DNA of 36,550 bases from an uncultured Sphingobacteriaceae bacterium (GTDB taxonomy: Bacteria; Bacteroidota; Bacteroidia; Sphingobacteriales; Sphingobacteriaceae), in contig CAMPKC010000049.1 of NCBI GenBank assembly GCA_946887045.1, positions 1 through 36,550 of the forward strand. The letters are read 5' to 3'. Positions 24,972-34,182 of the stretch are shown here, one piece after another. The notes beneath the pieces were generated by a model. It was not told the origin of the DNA. It did no database searches and worked only from the letters and a program-made list of their open reading frames with translations. The position numbers were made by a program, and so were the translations under genes. Within the stretch, counting starts at the first letter, position 1. Each line of letters begins with the position of its first letter.

Positions 24972-26510
24972 ATGAAGAAGATAGGAATAACTCTTTTAAC
25001 TGCATTTATAGGCGGTGCAGTTGCGGTTGGTGGTTATAAACTAATCGAAAACAAATACGCTGATACGATGGGTCTTGAAGAGAGACAGAAAGTTTATTTC
25101 ACTAATAATCCGGTTAACGTTTCATCGGCTGGCGATGTAGACTTTGTGCAGGCAGCCGGAGTCGTTACACCTGCGGTGGTACATATACAAACTACCTACG
25201 ATGCATCAAGTATGGATCGGGGAGGCGGTGATCCTATGGAAGATATGTTCAGAGATTTCTTCGGAACGCCCAGAGGTAACCGAGGACAGCGGGTTCCGCA
25301 AAGGGCTTCAGGATCAGGAGTTATTGTGACCCCCGACGGATATATCATCACAAATAATCACGTGGTAGAGAAGGCCAGCAAGATTGAAATTATATTGACC
25401 GATAATCGGTCGTATGAAGCGAAAGTTATAGGTACCGATCCGAATACAGATCTTGCATTGGTGAAGGTAGATGCTAAAAACCTGCCGGTTGTTAAATTAG
25501 GAAATTCGGACAACGTTCAGGTTGGCGAATGGGTGCTTGCAGTGGGATATCCTTTTACTTTGCAAAGTACCGTAACAGCAGGGATTGTTAGTGCCAAAGG
25601 ACGCAGCATTGGTATTTTAGGCGAGAATAATAATCCCCGGGATTTCCGTAACCGCGGACAATCGGAAGAGCCAAGAGTTAATTCGGCAATAGAATCTTTT
25701 ATTCAAACCGATGCAGCGATTAATCGCGGAAACAGCGGCGGTGCCCTTGTGAATACTCAAGGTGAATTAATCGGTATCAATGCGGCTATTGCTTCTCAGA
25801 GTGGAAATTATGAGGGTTACGGTTTCGCAATACCAGTGAATCTTGCCAAAAAAATCATGGACGACTTTATTAAGTTCGGAGCTGTGAAAAGAGGATTTGT
25901 GGGAGTGACATTCAATGAGCTTAATGCCAGCAGAGCAAAGGAGCTGGGAGTGTCGCAAATCAGCGGATTGTATGTTAATGAGGTTGTAGATGGTGGTGGA
26001 GCACAGGCTGCAGGTTTGAAAAAAGGAGACATCATCACGAAAGTGGACGGTATCAGAATTCTAAACTCTTCTGATCTGCAGGAGAAAGTTGGAAGACTTC
26101 GCCCTGGCGACAAAGTTCAGCTAAGCTATGTTAGAGATGGCAACGAGCGGACAGCTTCGGTTACATTGAAAGGCGAAAACTCTGTGAAGATTGCTTCAAA
26201 TAACAACAATGCAGAGGCCAATGCGATCCTGTCATCCTTAGGCGGTAATTTTGCATCGCTAACCCCAGCTCAAAAACAACGCCTGAAAGTAAACTCAGGA
26301 ATATTGGTAGCAGGAGCCCGTCCGGGTGGTTTACTTTACGAGAATTCTATCACGAAGGGAACTATAATTACACATATAAATGGTAAGCCAGTAAATAAGG
26401 TAGAGGATGTGGAAGCTGCCGTTATCGCATCTAAAAATAATATGATGCGAATTGATGGTGTTACTACAGATGGAGCCAGGTTTATGGTGACTTTTCCGGT
26501 AATGCAATAG
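24972..26510 (+). CDS. HtrA/Deg-family periplasmic serine protease (Do-like)
   Basis: Degrades misfolded envelope proteins. The 512-residue protein has an N-terminal hydrophobic segment (GITLLTAFIGGAVAVGGY) that is a signal anchor or signal peptide. A trypsin-like domain follows with the complete triad: His130 in TNNHVVE, Asp160 in NTDLALVKV and Ser255 in RGNSGGALV. A Gly/Arg-rich flexible loop (about 81-110) resembles the LA loop. PDZ1 spans about 300-395 (KRGFVGVTFNEL to ITKVDGIRI), and a second, more diverged PDZ about 425-510. Two PDZ domains suggest DegP/DegQ rather than DegS. A good promoter and a phased direct repeat upstream suggest response-regulator control. Confidence 0.95.
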   Translation: MKKIGITLLTAFIGGAVAVGGYKLIENKYADTMGLEERQKVYFTNNPVNVSSAGDVDFVQAAGVVTPAVVHIQTTYDASSMDRGGGDPMEDMFRDFFGTPRGNRGQRVPQRASGSGVIVTPDGYIITNNHVVEKASKIEIILTDNRSYEAKVIGTDPNTDLALVKVDAKNLPVVKLGNSDNVQVGEWVLAVGYPFTLQSTVTAGIVSAKGRSIGILGENNNPRDFRNRGQSEEPRVNSAIESFIQTDAAINRGNSGGALVNTQGELIGINAAIASQSGNYEGYGFAIPVNLAKKIMDDFIKFGAVKRGFVGVTFNELNASRAKELGVSQISGLYVNEVVDGGGAQAAGLKKGDIITKVDGIRILNSSDLQEKVGRLRPGDKVQLSYVRDGNERTASVTLKGENSVKIASNNNNAEANAILSSLGGNFASLTPAQKQRLKVNSGILVAGARPGGLLYENSITKGTIITHINGKPVNKVEDVEAAVIASKNNMMRIDGVTTDGARFMVTFPVMQ

Positions 26511-26532
26511 TTGAGTATAGAAAATGATTTTT

Positions 26533-26566
26533 AAAGCCTTTCGTAAAAACGAAAGGCTTTTTTATT
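26533..26566 (+). terminator. Intrinsic terminator of the HtrA-type protease gene
   Basis: AAAGCCTTTCG (26533-26543) and CGAAAGGCTTT (26550-26560) form a perfect 11-bp stem with a six-base loop, followed by TTTTATTTTT. It starts 22 bases after the protease stop and ends 9 bases before the next start codon. Confidence 0.88.
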
Positions 26567-26574
26567 TTTACAGC

Positions 26575-27252
26575 ATGAGTTTGGTCGGGTTGAGGTGGGT
26601 TTTCTTGAGTCAGAATTTAATATTGCATTCCAAGAAAGCTATTTTTTGGGAAGAGGAGCGAGCTCTGATAATTTCTGATTTACACATCGGCAAGGTTGGG
26701 CATTTTAGAAAAGCCGGAATCGCTATTCCCAAGCTAATGGAACAGGAAGAACTTGCTTTACTTTCAGACCTGATTCATGAATTCAAGCCATCGAAGCTGA
26801 TTTTTCTGGGCGACCTTTTCCATAGCGATATAAATAACGACTGGAACTGGCTTCAGTTATGGAGGGATTTGTATCCCAAAATACAGATGATACTTGTGCA
26901 GGGAAATCATGATATCCTGCATCCGGATTATTACGAACAGGCCGGCTTCGAAATCTATGATACATTGTTAATCGGCCCATTTTTGTTTGTTCATGACAAA
27001 AAAGACTATGAATCTCCTCCTGAAGGGGTGTATGTTTTGAGTGGCCACATTCACCCTGCAATCCGCTTAAGAGGCAAAGGCCGGCAAAGTTTATTGCTAT
27101 CGTGTTTTTCCTTTGGAAAACAGGCGGCCATCTTACCTGCTTTCGGAAAATTTACTGGCAAGTGCTGTCTGAAAGAAAACGATGACGATACTGTTTTTGG
27201 CGTTTTAAACGACAAGGTTATTTTGTTGAAGTCTGCCTTAGGAAGTCATTAA
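26575..27252 (+). CDS. PdeM-like metallophosphoesterase (ligase-associated DNA damage family)
   Basis: A 225-residue calcineurin-like phosphoesterase. Metal-binding blocks are visible in order: ISDLHIGK, FLGDLFHSD, VQGNHD and LSGHIHP. The spacing and the KVGHFRKAGIAIP segment after the first block match the COG1407/PdeM group, nuclease-like proteins often found near LigD-type ligases in DNA repair clusters. No ligase or helicase partner is in this window, so the role is inferred from family alone. I choose ATG 26575 because an earlier in-frame ATG at 26524 lies before the protease terminator and would translate its hairpin. The last 35 bases overlap the convergent thioredoxin-like gene. Confidence 0.88.
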   Translation: MSLVGLRWVFLSQNLILHSKKAIFWEEERALIISDLHIGKVGHFRKAGIAIPKLMEQEELALLSDLIHEFKPSKLIFLGDLFHSDINNDWNWLQLWRDLYPKIQMILVQGNHDILHPDYYEQAGFEIYDTLLIGPFLFVHDKKDYESPPEGVYVLSGHIHPAIRLRGKGRQSLLLSCFSFGKQAAILPAFGKFTGKCCLKENDDDTVFGVLNDKVILLKSALGSH

Positions 27253-28225
27253 AATATATTCTAATACTCTCTACAGGGACATCGAAATCCACAATCTTAA
27301 GATCCGGGCCAATTATTATATAGGTAGGGAGCTTATTGGTATTGTATATTTCGAAATTTTCGGAGTAAGCCCCTTTAAAGTCTGAGACATGCAACCAGTT
27401 TAACTGATTATCTGCAATTGTTTTTTTCCAGCGGTCTTCGTGTTTATCGATAGCTACCCCTACAATTTCCAGTCCTTTGGTATGCAGATCGTTATAGAGT
27501 GTTTTTAATAGGTAGAAATCATCAATTCCAGGCTGGTACCAGCTTGCCCAAAAGGCAATTACAGTGAGTTTTCCTTTGAGTATGTTTTTATTGAATGACG
27601 TCCCGCCCGGTGTCAGTCCTTTAAGATCGGGCATCTCTGCTCCAATCATAGTTCGTAAACTGCCGTCAATTCGGTGTTTGGCGTTTTTAGCATAAGCGGA
27701 CTTCTTAACTTCAGAATCCAGCATTGTGTAAAGTGTATCGTAATGACTTGGCTTTTCCAGAATGCCCCTGGTCTCCTGATCCAGAAAATAGGCGGAAACC
27801 AGGGACGAGGGATGAGACTTTATAAATATTTTAAGATGCTCTGTATTTTTCAGCGATTTCTCCTTATAATACGTATTAAGCTCGTTTTGAATCTTTACAT
27901 CGGTAACAACTTTTGGGTAGGATTTTAAGTTCGATGAATCAATCGTAATGTCGTATTGCCCTTCATCCAAATAGAGTCCATGTTCAATTGGTCTAGCGTG
28001 GCCGTTAAGCAGAATCCTTAGCTTATAGAAATCCGCTTTTTCGATTTTTGGATTAATTTTAAACGTTCCAGCAACAATATTGGCATCCCATAACTGATTA
28101 TGCCCGCTTATTTCTACCACAGCGTTATTGAAGCCAAGGGCTTTGCCATTTATCTGTGAATCTTTATAGAAACACCCGGAGAGAGAATATAGGCCGAAAA
28201 TTAAGATGAAATACTTCATGAGCAA
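27218..28225 (-). CDS. TlpA/AhpC-TSA-type thioredoxin-fold lipoprotein lacking the catalytic cysteines
   Basis: A 335-residue periplasmic lipoprotein: signal peptide with lipobox LSGC (Cys18), then a DUF4369-like beta domain (about 24-120), a helical linker and a thioredoxin fold from about residue 190. The fold keeps its landmarks: VIAFWASWYQPG where the active site belongs, GVAIDKHEDRWKK, and the cis-proline region NKLPTYIIIG. The usual CxxC after WAS is replaced by Y-Q-P-G, and the lipobox cysteine is the only one in the whole protein, so it cannot act as a thiol-disulfide oxidoreductase. A binding or scaffold role is possible. Start: ATG 28225; ATG 28219 is equally possible. Convergent overlap of 35 bases with the phosphoesterase gene. 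Confidence 0.85.
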   Translation of the reverse strand: MLMKYFILIFGLYSLSGCFYKDSQINGKALGFNNAVVEISGHNQLWDANIVAGTFKINPKIEKADFYKLRILLNGHARPIEHGLYLDEGQYDITIDSSNLKSYPKVVTDVKIQNELNTYYKEKSLKNTEHLKIFIKSHPSSLVSAYFLDQETRGILEKPSHYDTLYTMLDSEVKKSAYAKNAKHRIDGSLRTMIGAEMPDLKGLTPGGTSFNKNILKGKLTVIAFWASWYQPGIDDFYLLKTLYNDLHTKGLEIVGVAIDKHEDRWKKTIADNQLNWLHVSDFKGAYSENFEIYNTNKLPTYIIIGPDLKIVDFDVPVESIRIYFNDFLRQTSTK

Positions 28226-28719
28226 TAGGCACGATTCAAATAATTGGTAATCATTTATTTTCTAATCAGAGTGTATTCGGCGTCTTTGAGCATGAGAACG
28301 AGCGCAAAAAAATGCCAAAATGATAAAAGAAAAGTATTTTAATCTCATAGGTTTATTTATGAATCTAATATAAAAATTTATTCTAGCTTATTTATTAGGA
28401 AGACACTACTGGTAGCATTGACTCGATAGACAGAACTGGGTTTTTACAAAAGTCCTGCGATTTTATAAAAACCTACATGGTTTTTGAGTTATTGTAATCT
28501 TTAGTAGCTGCGTTCTGTGGTTTTGAATATTCGACTTCTTGTTAGTGTAGGTTATTCTATGTAAGTAAATTATAGATTCTTTTAATTTTGCTGTTTTTAC
28601 GCGTTATTGTTTTCTTTTTTATCGTCGAATTGTCTGATTTGACAGAAAATATCTCATATTCGTTAGAAATATTACTGCTTTTTCTTTATTTTATAAAAAC
28701 AAAATGAGCATTTAACTAT

Positions 28720-28736
28720 TTTAGAACGTTTCTAAA
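28720..28736. promoter_or_regulatory. Inverted repeat upstream of the sdh promoter
   Basis: TTTAGAA, CGT, TTCTAAA: a perfect 7-bp inverted repeat with a three-base centre, ending 32 bases before the -33 element. The position suits an activator site; no binding protein can be named. Confidence 0.35.
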
Positions 28737-28768
28737 TAAATTAAATCTCTTTCAGATGCTAAAATCCA

Positions 28769-28800
28769 TTGTATATGTAAGCTCATTTTAAATACTTTTG
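28769..28800 (+). promoter_or_regulatory. Promoter of the sdhCAB operon
   Basis: TTG (28769-28771) and TACTTTTG (28793-28800) are separated by 21 bases, an exact fit to the Bacteroidota pattern, followed by a 30-base A-rich leader and the sdhC ATG. Confidence 0.65.
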
Positions 28801-28830
28801 CACTTCTAAATATAAATCAAACAAAAAATA

Positions 28831-29616
28831 ATGAGCAGTTTCACAAAAACTTTCTCCTCCACACTGGGAAAGAAATTGATTATGAGCTTAACAGGATTGT
28901 TTCTGGCCCTGTTTCTCGTCGTCCATCTTATCGGAAACTTACAGCTGTTTAAGGATGATGCAGGTAAGGCTTTTAATGAGTATTCTTATTTTATGACTCA
29001 TTTTCTGCCAATTAAGATCGTTTCGTATCTTCTTTATGCCTCAATTGTTCTGCATGCGGTTTATGCTTTGTTAATTACATGGTATAACAAAAAAGCAAGA
29101 CCTGTAGGTTATGCGCAGTATAACGGAGCTGCGAACAGTTCATGGAGTTCCAGAAATATGGGAATTTTAGGTACTATCCTTTTGATCTTTATCGTAGTTC
29201 ACATGAGCAATTTCTGGGCCCAATATCATTGGGGCGGACTTCCGTATACCCAATACGAAACAGCACTCCAAAATCCGGATGCAGTTCGGGTTACAGAGTT
29301 GCCAGTTTCTGCGGTAGAGCTAATGCACTCATCGTATATCGATGCTCAGGCCGGAACACAGATAGTAGTTGCAAAAGATCTTTACAAAGTGGTTACTGAA
29401 TCATTCAGTCAATTATGGTATGTAATTCTTTATGTAATTTCTATGATTGCAATGGGTTTCCACCTTTATCATGGCTTTCAGAGTGGTTTTCAAACACTGG
29501 GATTTGATCATAATAAATACTTCCCGACCATTAAGTTTCTTGGCCTGTGGGTTTTCAGTATTATTATACCGGCTATGTTTGCCGCAATGCCGATTTACAT
29601 ATATTTAACACGATAG
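28831..29616 (+). CDS. sdhC: Succinate dehydrogenase / fumarate reductase cytochrome b subunit
   Basis: The single membrane anchor of complex II, of the five-helix cytochrome b558 type that carries two haems and reduces menaquinone. The 261 residues have five hydrophobic segments, starting with GKKLIMSLTGLFLALFLVVH. Candidate haem-ligand histidines lie in the helices: LVVHLIGN, ASIVLHAVYA, FIVVHMSNFW and MGFHLYHGF. No separate sdhD is present, as expected for this type. It is the first gene of sdhC-sdhA-sdhB with a good promoter upstream. Confidence 0.95.
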   Translation: MSSFTKTFSSTLGKKLIMSLTGLFLALFLVVHLIGNLQLFKDDAGKAFNEYSYFMTHFLPIKIVSYLLYASIVLHAVYALLITWYNKKARPVGYAQYNGAANSSWSSRNMGILGTILLIFIVVHMSNFWAQYHWGGLPYTQYETALQNPDAVRVTELPVSAVELMHSSYIDAQAGTQIVVAKDLYKVVTESFSQLWYVILYVISMIAMGFHLYHGFQSGFQTLGFDHNKYFPTIKFLGLWVFSIIIPAMFAAMPIYIYLTR

Positions 29617-29654
29617 ATTGATCCTCCCTTATCGGGATACAAATAAATTCTGTG

Positions 29655-31589
29655 ATGATTTTAGATTCTAAAATACCAGAGGGACCTTTAGCTGAAAAGT
29701 GGTCCAAGCATAAATTTAACTTAAAGCTTGTTAACCCTGCTAATAAGAGAAAATATACTGTTATCATAATTGGTAGCGGTCTGGCGGGTGCTTCGGCGGC
29801 TGCGTCTCTTGCCGAACTTGGTTATAACGTAAAAGTTTTCTGTTTTCAGGATAGCCCCCGCCGTGCACACTCCATTGCTGCACAAGGTGGTATCAATGCT
29901 GCAAAAAATTACCGTAATGATGGCGATAGTGTTTATCGTTTATTTTACGACACCATTAAAGGTGGTGATTACCGGGCCCGTGAAGCAAACGTTCATCGTT
30001 TAGCCGAAGAGTCGGTTAATATTATCGACCAATGTGTCGCTCAAGGAGTTCCATTTGCACGTGAGTACGGTGGTTTACTTGATAACCGCTCATTCGGTGG
30101 TTCGCAAGTATCCCGTACTTTTTATGCTCGTGGTCAAACCGGACAACAACTTTTACTTGGAGCTTATTCCGCTTTAAACCGTCAGATTCATGAAGGTAAA
30201 GTGAAAATGTATAACCGCCACGAAATGCTCGACGTAGTTGTTGTGGATGGTAAAGCACAGGGCGTGGTAACCCGTGATTTGATTTCAGGTAAACTGGAAA
30301 CTCATGCAGGACATGCGGTTCTTTTAGCGTCAGGAGGGTACGGAAACGTATTTTACCTTTCTACAAACGCAATGGGTAGCAATACAACGGCAATCTGGAG
30401 AGCTCACAAACGTGGGGCTTTCTTCGGTAATCCTTGCTATACTCAAATTCACCCGACTTGTATTCCTGTAAGTGGCGATCATCAGTCGAAACTTACCCTG
30501 ATGTCTGAGTCATTGCGTAACGACGGACGTGTTTGGGTTCCTAAAACTCAGGCCATGGCCGAGCAGATCCGTAAAGGACAGTTAAAAGCAAGCGATGTAA
30601 AGGAAGACGACAGAGATTACTTCTTGGAGCGTAAATATCCATCTTTCGGAAATTTAGTGCCGCGTGATGTTGCATCACGGAACGCTAAAGAAGCAGTGGA
30701 TGACGGACGTGGGGTAGGAGGTTCTGGAAAGGCCGTTTATCTTGATTTCTCTGATGCAATTAACCGTTTAGGAAAAAGCGCTATTGAGGCGAAATATGGT
30801 AACCTGTTTGATATGTATTATCAAATTACTGATGAAAATCCATACGAGTTGCCAATGCGTATTTATCCGGCTGTTCACTATACAATGGGTGGACTATGGG
30901 TAGATTATAACTTGCAAACTACTATCCCGGGCTTATATGCCTTAGGAGAATGTAACTTCTCGGATCACGGAGCTAACCGTCTGGGTGCTTCAGCTCTGAT
31001 GCAGGGATTAGCCGATGGTTACTTTGTAATTCCGTATACTCTGGGTGATTATTTAGCCGGAATTGGTCCAAAGCCGGTCGATACCTCACATCCTGCTTTT
31101 GCAGAAACTCAAAAAGCTGTAGAAGACAGATTGAACAAGCTTTTATCTCTTAAGGGAACTAAAACTGTTGATGAGTATCACCGTGAATTAGGAATTATTA
31201 TGTGGGAATACTGCGGTATGGCACGTAATGAGGCTGGTTTAATTAAAGCTAAAGGTCTAATCAAAGAGCTTAAGGCCGATTTCTGGAAAAACGCCATCGT
31301 TCTTGGAAAGAATGAAGAATTGAATATGTCTTTGGAAAAAGCCGGACGTGTTGCAGATTTCATCGAATTAGGTGAGTTAATGGTTGATGACGCATTACAC
31401 CGCAAAGAATCATGTGGTGGTCACTTCCGCGAAGAAAGCCAGACAGAAGAAGGTGAAGCTTTACGTAACGATGATGAATTTGCATACGTTGCAGCGTGGC
31501 AGTTCACTGGCGAAGATATGCCGGAGCAATTGAACAAAGAGCCTTTGGTATATGAGAACGTTAAATTAACACAAAGAAGCTATAAATAA
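29655..31589 (+). CDS. sdhA: Succinate dehydrogenase / fumarate reductase flavoprotein subunit
   Basis: Catalytic subunit that oxidises succinate to fumarate. I start at ATG 29655 (644 residues); a GTG directly before it would add one residue. The FAD-binding [10 protein letters not shown] begins at residue 40. His72 in [15 protein letters not shown] is the covalent FAD attachment site. The block FMQIHP-like [11 protein letters not shown] and the late [20 protein letters not shown] match the active-site regions, and the C-terminus carries [17 protein letters not shown] [13 protein letters not shown]. The length fits the Bacteroidota/epsilon type rather than the shorter enterobacterial enzyme. 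It follows sdhC by 38 bases and is separated from sdhB by an 81-base palindromic spacer. Confidence 0.97.
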   Translation: MILDSKIPEGPLAEKWSKHKFNLKLVNPANKRKYTVIIIGSGLAGASAAASLAELGYNVKVFCFQDSPRRAHSIAAQGGINAAKNYRNDGDSVYRLFYDTIKGGDYRAREANVHRLAEESVNIIDQCVAQGVPFAREYGGLLDNRSFGGSQVSRTFYARGQTGQQLLLGAYSALNRQIHEGKVKMYNRHEMLDVVVVDGKAQGVVTRDLISGKLETHAGHAVLLASGGYGNVFYLSTNAMGSNTTAIWRAHKRGAFFGNPCYTQIHPTCIPVSGDHQSKLTLMSESLRNDGRVWVPKTQAMAEQIRKGQLKASDVKEDDRDYFLERKYPSFGNLVPRDVASRNAKEAVDDGRGVGGSGKAVYLDFSDAINRLGKSAIEAKYGNLFDMYYQITDENPYELPMRIYPAVHYTMGGLWVDYNLQTTIPGLYALGECNFSDHGANRLGASALMQGLADGYFVIPYTLGDYLAGIGPKPVDTSHPAFAETQKAVEDRLNKLLSLKGTKTVDEYHRELGIIMWEYCGMARNEAGLIKAKGLIKELKADFWKNAIVLGKNEELNMSLEKAGRVADFIELGELMVDDALHRKESCGGHFREESQTEEGEALRNDDEFAYVAAWQFTGEDMPEQLNKEPLVYENVKLTQRSYK

Positions 31590-31591
31590 TA

Positions 31592-31659
31592 TTTAGTATC
31601 AAGTATCTGGTATCAAGTATCAGGATGCATAATCTCAGTACTTGGTACTTGATACTAAA
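31592..31659. repeat. Palindromic word repeat in the sdhA-sdhB spacer
   Basis: TTTAGTATCAAGTA (31592-31605) is perfectly inverted as TACTTGATACTAAA (31646-31659), and between them are further copies (GGTATCAAGTATCAG and CAGTACTTGG). It fills nearly the whole gap between two core operon genes and should form a 14-bp stem in the mRNA. Confidence 0.75.
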
Positions 31660-31670
31660 ATCTCAAAATA

Positions 31671-32438
31671 ATGAGCGGAAACATGAATTTAACCCTGAAA
31701 GTCTGGAGACAAACAAATGCCAGCGATAAGGGAGGATTTGTTACTTACAAAGCAGAAAATATTTCTCCGGATATGTCTTTCCTGGAGATGCTTGATGTGG
31801 TAAACGAAGATTTAGTTAAAAAGGGAACAGACCCGATCCATTTTGATCACGATTGTCGTGAAGGGATTTGCGGAATGTGTTCTTTATATATCAATGGTCG
31901 TCCGCATGGTCCGAAACGTGCCATTACCACTTGTCAGCTGCATATGCGTAGCTTTAAAGATGGTGAGACGATCACAATCGAGCCATGGCGTGCAACGTCG
32001 TTCCCGGTTATTAAAGACTTAGCTGTTGACCGTTCTGCATTTGATAGAATTCAGCAGGCCGGTGGTTACGTTTCTGTGAATACAGGAGGTGTACCTGACG
32101 CCAATGATATAGCTATTCCTAAAGTAATTGCTGACGAAGCCTTTAACTCGGCAACTTGTATTCAGTGTGGTGCTTGCGTAGCAGCGTGTAAGAATGCATC
32201 CGCAATGCTTTTTGTATCTGCGAAAGTTTCACAGTTAGCTTTATTACCGCAGGGACAGCCTGAGCGTTATCGTCGTGTTCAGTCTATGGTAGCACAAATG
32301 GATGCTGAAGGATTCGGAAGTTGTACGAATACTGGTGCTTGTGAAATTGAATGTCCGAAAGAAATTTCTATGACTAATATTAATAGAATGAGAAGGGACT
32401 TTTTCGATGCCAAACTTTTTAAAGAAGAAGAAATTTAA
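31671..32438 (+). CDS. sdhB: Succinate dehydrogenase / fumarate reductase iron-sulfur subunit
   Basis: Carries electrons from the flavin to the quinone through three clusters. The 255 residues show the [2Fe-2S] cysteines Cys62, Cys67, Cys70 and Cys88 (CREGICGMC, then TTC). A ferredoxin-like domain with [11 protein letters not shown] (Cys162-172) and [16 protein letters not shown] (Cys217, 223, 227) supplies the ligands of the [4Fe-4S] and [3Fe-4S] clusters. The wider spacing before the fourth [2Fe-2S] cysteine is what I expect of this b558-linked type. It is the last gene of the operon and is followed by a strong terminator. Confidence 0.97.
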   Translation: MSGNMNLTLKVWRQTNASDKGGFVTYKAENISPDMSFLEMLDVVNEDLVKKGTDPIHFDHDCREGICGMCSLYINGRPHGPKRAITTCQLHMRSFKDGETITIEPWRATSFPVIKDLAVDRSAFDRIQQAGGYVSVNTGGVPDANDIAIPKVIADEAFNSATCIQCGACVAACKNASAMLFVSAKVSQLALLPQGQPERYRRVQSMVAQMDAEGFGSCTNTGACEIECPKEISMTNINRMRRDFFDAKLFKEEEI

Positions 32439-32471
32439 GTAGTTTTGTAGCACGAGGCAAGGAGGAAATTG

Positions 32472-32509
32472 AAAGAGCCCTGATGTGAAAATGTCAGGGC
32501 TCTTTTTTG
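32472..32509. terminator. Intrinsic terminator between sdhB and the M56 gene
   Basis: AAAGAGCCCTGA (32472-32483) and TCAGGGCTCTTT (32494-32505) form a perfect 12-bp stem with a ten-base loop, followed by TTTG. It ends the sdh operon and lies just past the end of the convergent M56 gene. Confidence 0.88.
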
Positions 32510-32522
32510 TATGTAATAGTAA

Positions 32523-34181
32523 TTATTTCTTTTTTAGAGTAATTATCACTACTCCATTTTTGCCTTTTTCACCGTATTTATCTGTGGCAGTTTGGTCTTT
32601 TAGTACCTCTACGCTCAGAATGTCAGCCGGCTTGATTTGTTTTATTTGTTCAGCAGTTATTTCTTTCCCATCTAAGATAAATAGCGGTGGATTTGGCGAA
32701 TCCAAAATATTACCCTTATCCGTTCTGATTAACAAGCTATCCGCGGAATTAACACTCTTTTTAGGAGATCTTAGCATGAGAGGAAGGGTATATTGAACTC
32801 TTACCGGTTTTCCGTTCTGAATTCCTGGCTTCCATTTTACAGAGTTGGCTAATAGCTCTTTCGCAGCTTCTCCCGTTCCAAAACCCAAATCTCTTGGAAC
32901 TTTAATGTCGGTCAATGTACCGTCCTTTTCAACAACAAATTGTACAATCATTCTTCCTGAAATTTCTGCTTCTGAGGCTGCTTTTGGAAATTTGTAATTG
33001 CTGCCAACCCACTGCAAAAATTTGTTAATGCCACCAGGATACTCTGGCATTACTTCGACTGAGGCTTGGTTATAAACGCCGGAGGTATCTCTTGGGTTTT
33101 GCTCTTCCGGAGTCGATGAAATTAGTAGTTTCATTGATTCTTCAATCTGTCTATGGAGGCTAGCAAAAGCCGCATCATTTGATTTTACAGCAGAAGTGTC
33201 GGCTGTCATACCTTTGGTCGACTCTGCGTTTAATTGATCGGCCATTGCTTCTTTAACCTCATTCAGGAATATTACTGGTGAAGTGTTAGTTGTACGGATC
33301 GACTGCAGAGTTCCTGACCGGGTAACAATCTTCGCAGATTCTAATTTATCGACATTTTCCTTTATGACCGTTGCGGATGAGAATACAAGCATTGCGGCAA
33401 ACAGAGGTGCTGTTAAGCCATACTTTAGCAATGCAGTTCTTCTTGATTTAGTTTTGTGTAGCATGATGATTCGTTTTTTAAGGAGTGATTGGTTATAAAA
33501 ATTATTAGTTAGCTGTTCGTTTTGAACTCCGAACGCATTGCTTACCAATAGCAGCGCATATTCGGATTTTCCGGTATCGATAGATGCTGCTTCATCCGCA
33601 ATAAATTCGTGGATATATTTTACCGATTTTTTATAGGCATAAACAACCGGGTTAAACCAATTTATTATGCTGATAAGTTCGAAGATTATTACATCGGCCG
33701 AATGGAGCTGCGATGCATGCACTTCTTCATGTTTTATAATAGATTCTCGTGATGGAAGGCGTTCGGATACTTTAATTTTGTTGAAGAATGACTGAGCCTG
33801 ACTTCCCTCGTGGAAACTTTTAGACACTTTACTTAGCTGCCATAAAAATTTGCTTAAAAAGAGGAGAACCCCCAGTAAATAGAGCAGAGCAATCCATTCT
33901 CCTGTTGTTAATCCTTCATTTCTATTAACAGAAATCTGCACTTCATTTAACATGAGTGGATTTAAAGCCGTTCCTGAAAACTGTTCGATCGTTTTGGTAA
34001 CAAACAAACTTTTTACCCATTCGGATTGCATCAGGGGTATCAGAAACGATAATCCGCCAGAGCTTACCAGAAATATCCTGTTCCACTTAAAGAAAGTTTC
34101 ATTCTGTAATACCAATACATAAAAGGCATAAAATAAGGTCAGGTAAATATTAACCTGGATGAGGTAGGATGGCCAGTTCAT
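32523..34181 (-). CDS. BlaR1-type M56 metallopeptidase fused to TonB C-terminal and plug-like domains
   Basis: A 552-residue membrane sensor-protease. Three transmembrane helices (about 8-30, 34-52, 95-117) precede the cytoplasmic zinc site HEEVH at 151-155 with the downstream HEFIADEAA (191-199), the M56 layout; a fourth helix is at 256-273. Outside, in place of the penicillin-binding sensor of BlaR1, there is a linker, a TonB C-terminal domain (about 375-470, with EYPGGINKFLQWVGSNYKFP and KWKPGIQNGKPVRVQYTLPL) and a plug-like tail (about 495-552, PPLFILDGKEI to NGVVIITLKKK). It follows the BlaI-type repressor gene by one base. By analogy, an envelope signal would trigger cleavage of the repressor; the signal is unknown. 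Confidence 0.9.
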   Translation of the reverse strand: MNWPSYLIQVNIYLTLFYAFYVLVLQNETFFKWNRIFLVSSGGLSFLIPLMQSEWVKSLFVTKTIEQFSGTALNPLMLNEVQISVNRNEGLTTGEWIALLYLLGVLLFLSKFLWQLSKVSKSFHEGSQAQSFFNKIKVSERLPSRESIIKHEEVHASQLHSADVIIFELISIINWFNPVVYAYKKSVKYIHEFIADEAASIDTGKSEYALLLVSNAFGVQNEQLTNNFYNQSLLKKRIIMLHKTKSRRTALLKYGLTAPLFAAMLVFSSATVIKENVDKLESAKIVTRSGTLQSIRTTNTSPVIFLNEVKEAMADQLNAESTKGMTADTSAVKSNDAAFASLHRQIEESMKLLISSTPEEQNPRDTSGVYNQASVEVMPEYPGGINKFLQWVGSNYKFPKAASEAEISGRMIVQFVVEKDGTLTDIKVPRDLGFGTGEAAKELLANSVKWKPGIQNGKPVRVQYTLPLMLRSPKKSVNSADSLLIRTDKGNILDSPNPPLFILDGKEITAEQIKQIKPADILSVEVLKDQTATDKYGEKGKNGVVIITLKKK

Positions 34182-34182
34182 A

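Larger units (their letters stand above)
28226..28830. other. 605-bp AT-rich gap upstream of sdhC
   Basis: No gene or RNA was recognised. The left part is the upstream region of the thioredoxin-like gene and the right part is the sdh promoter region. A perfect TTTAGAA/TTCTAAA inverted repeat with a three-base spacer lies at 28720-28736, and the sdh promoter at 28769-28800. The middle, about 28330-28700, shows no structure I can defend. Confidence 0.5.

Noticed and set aside
26524..26574. Earlier ATG for the PdeM-like gene
   Set aside because: The start is upstream of the 11-bp terminator hairpin of the preceding gene, so the added residues would be translated from the terminator itself.
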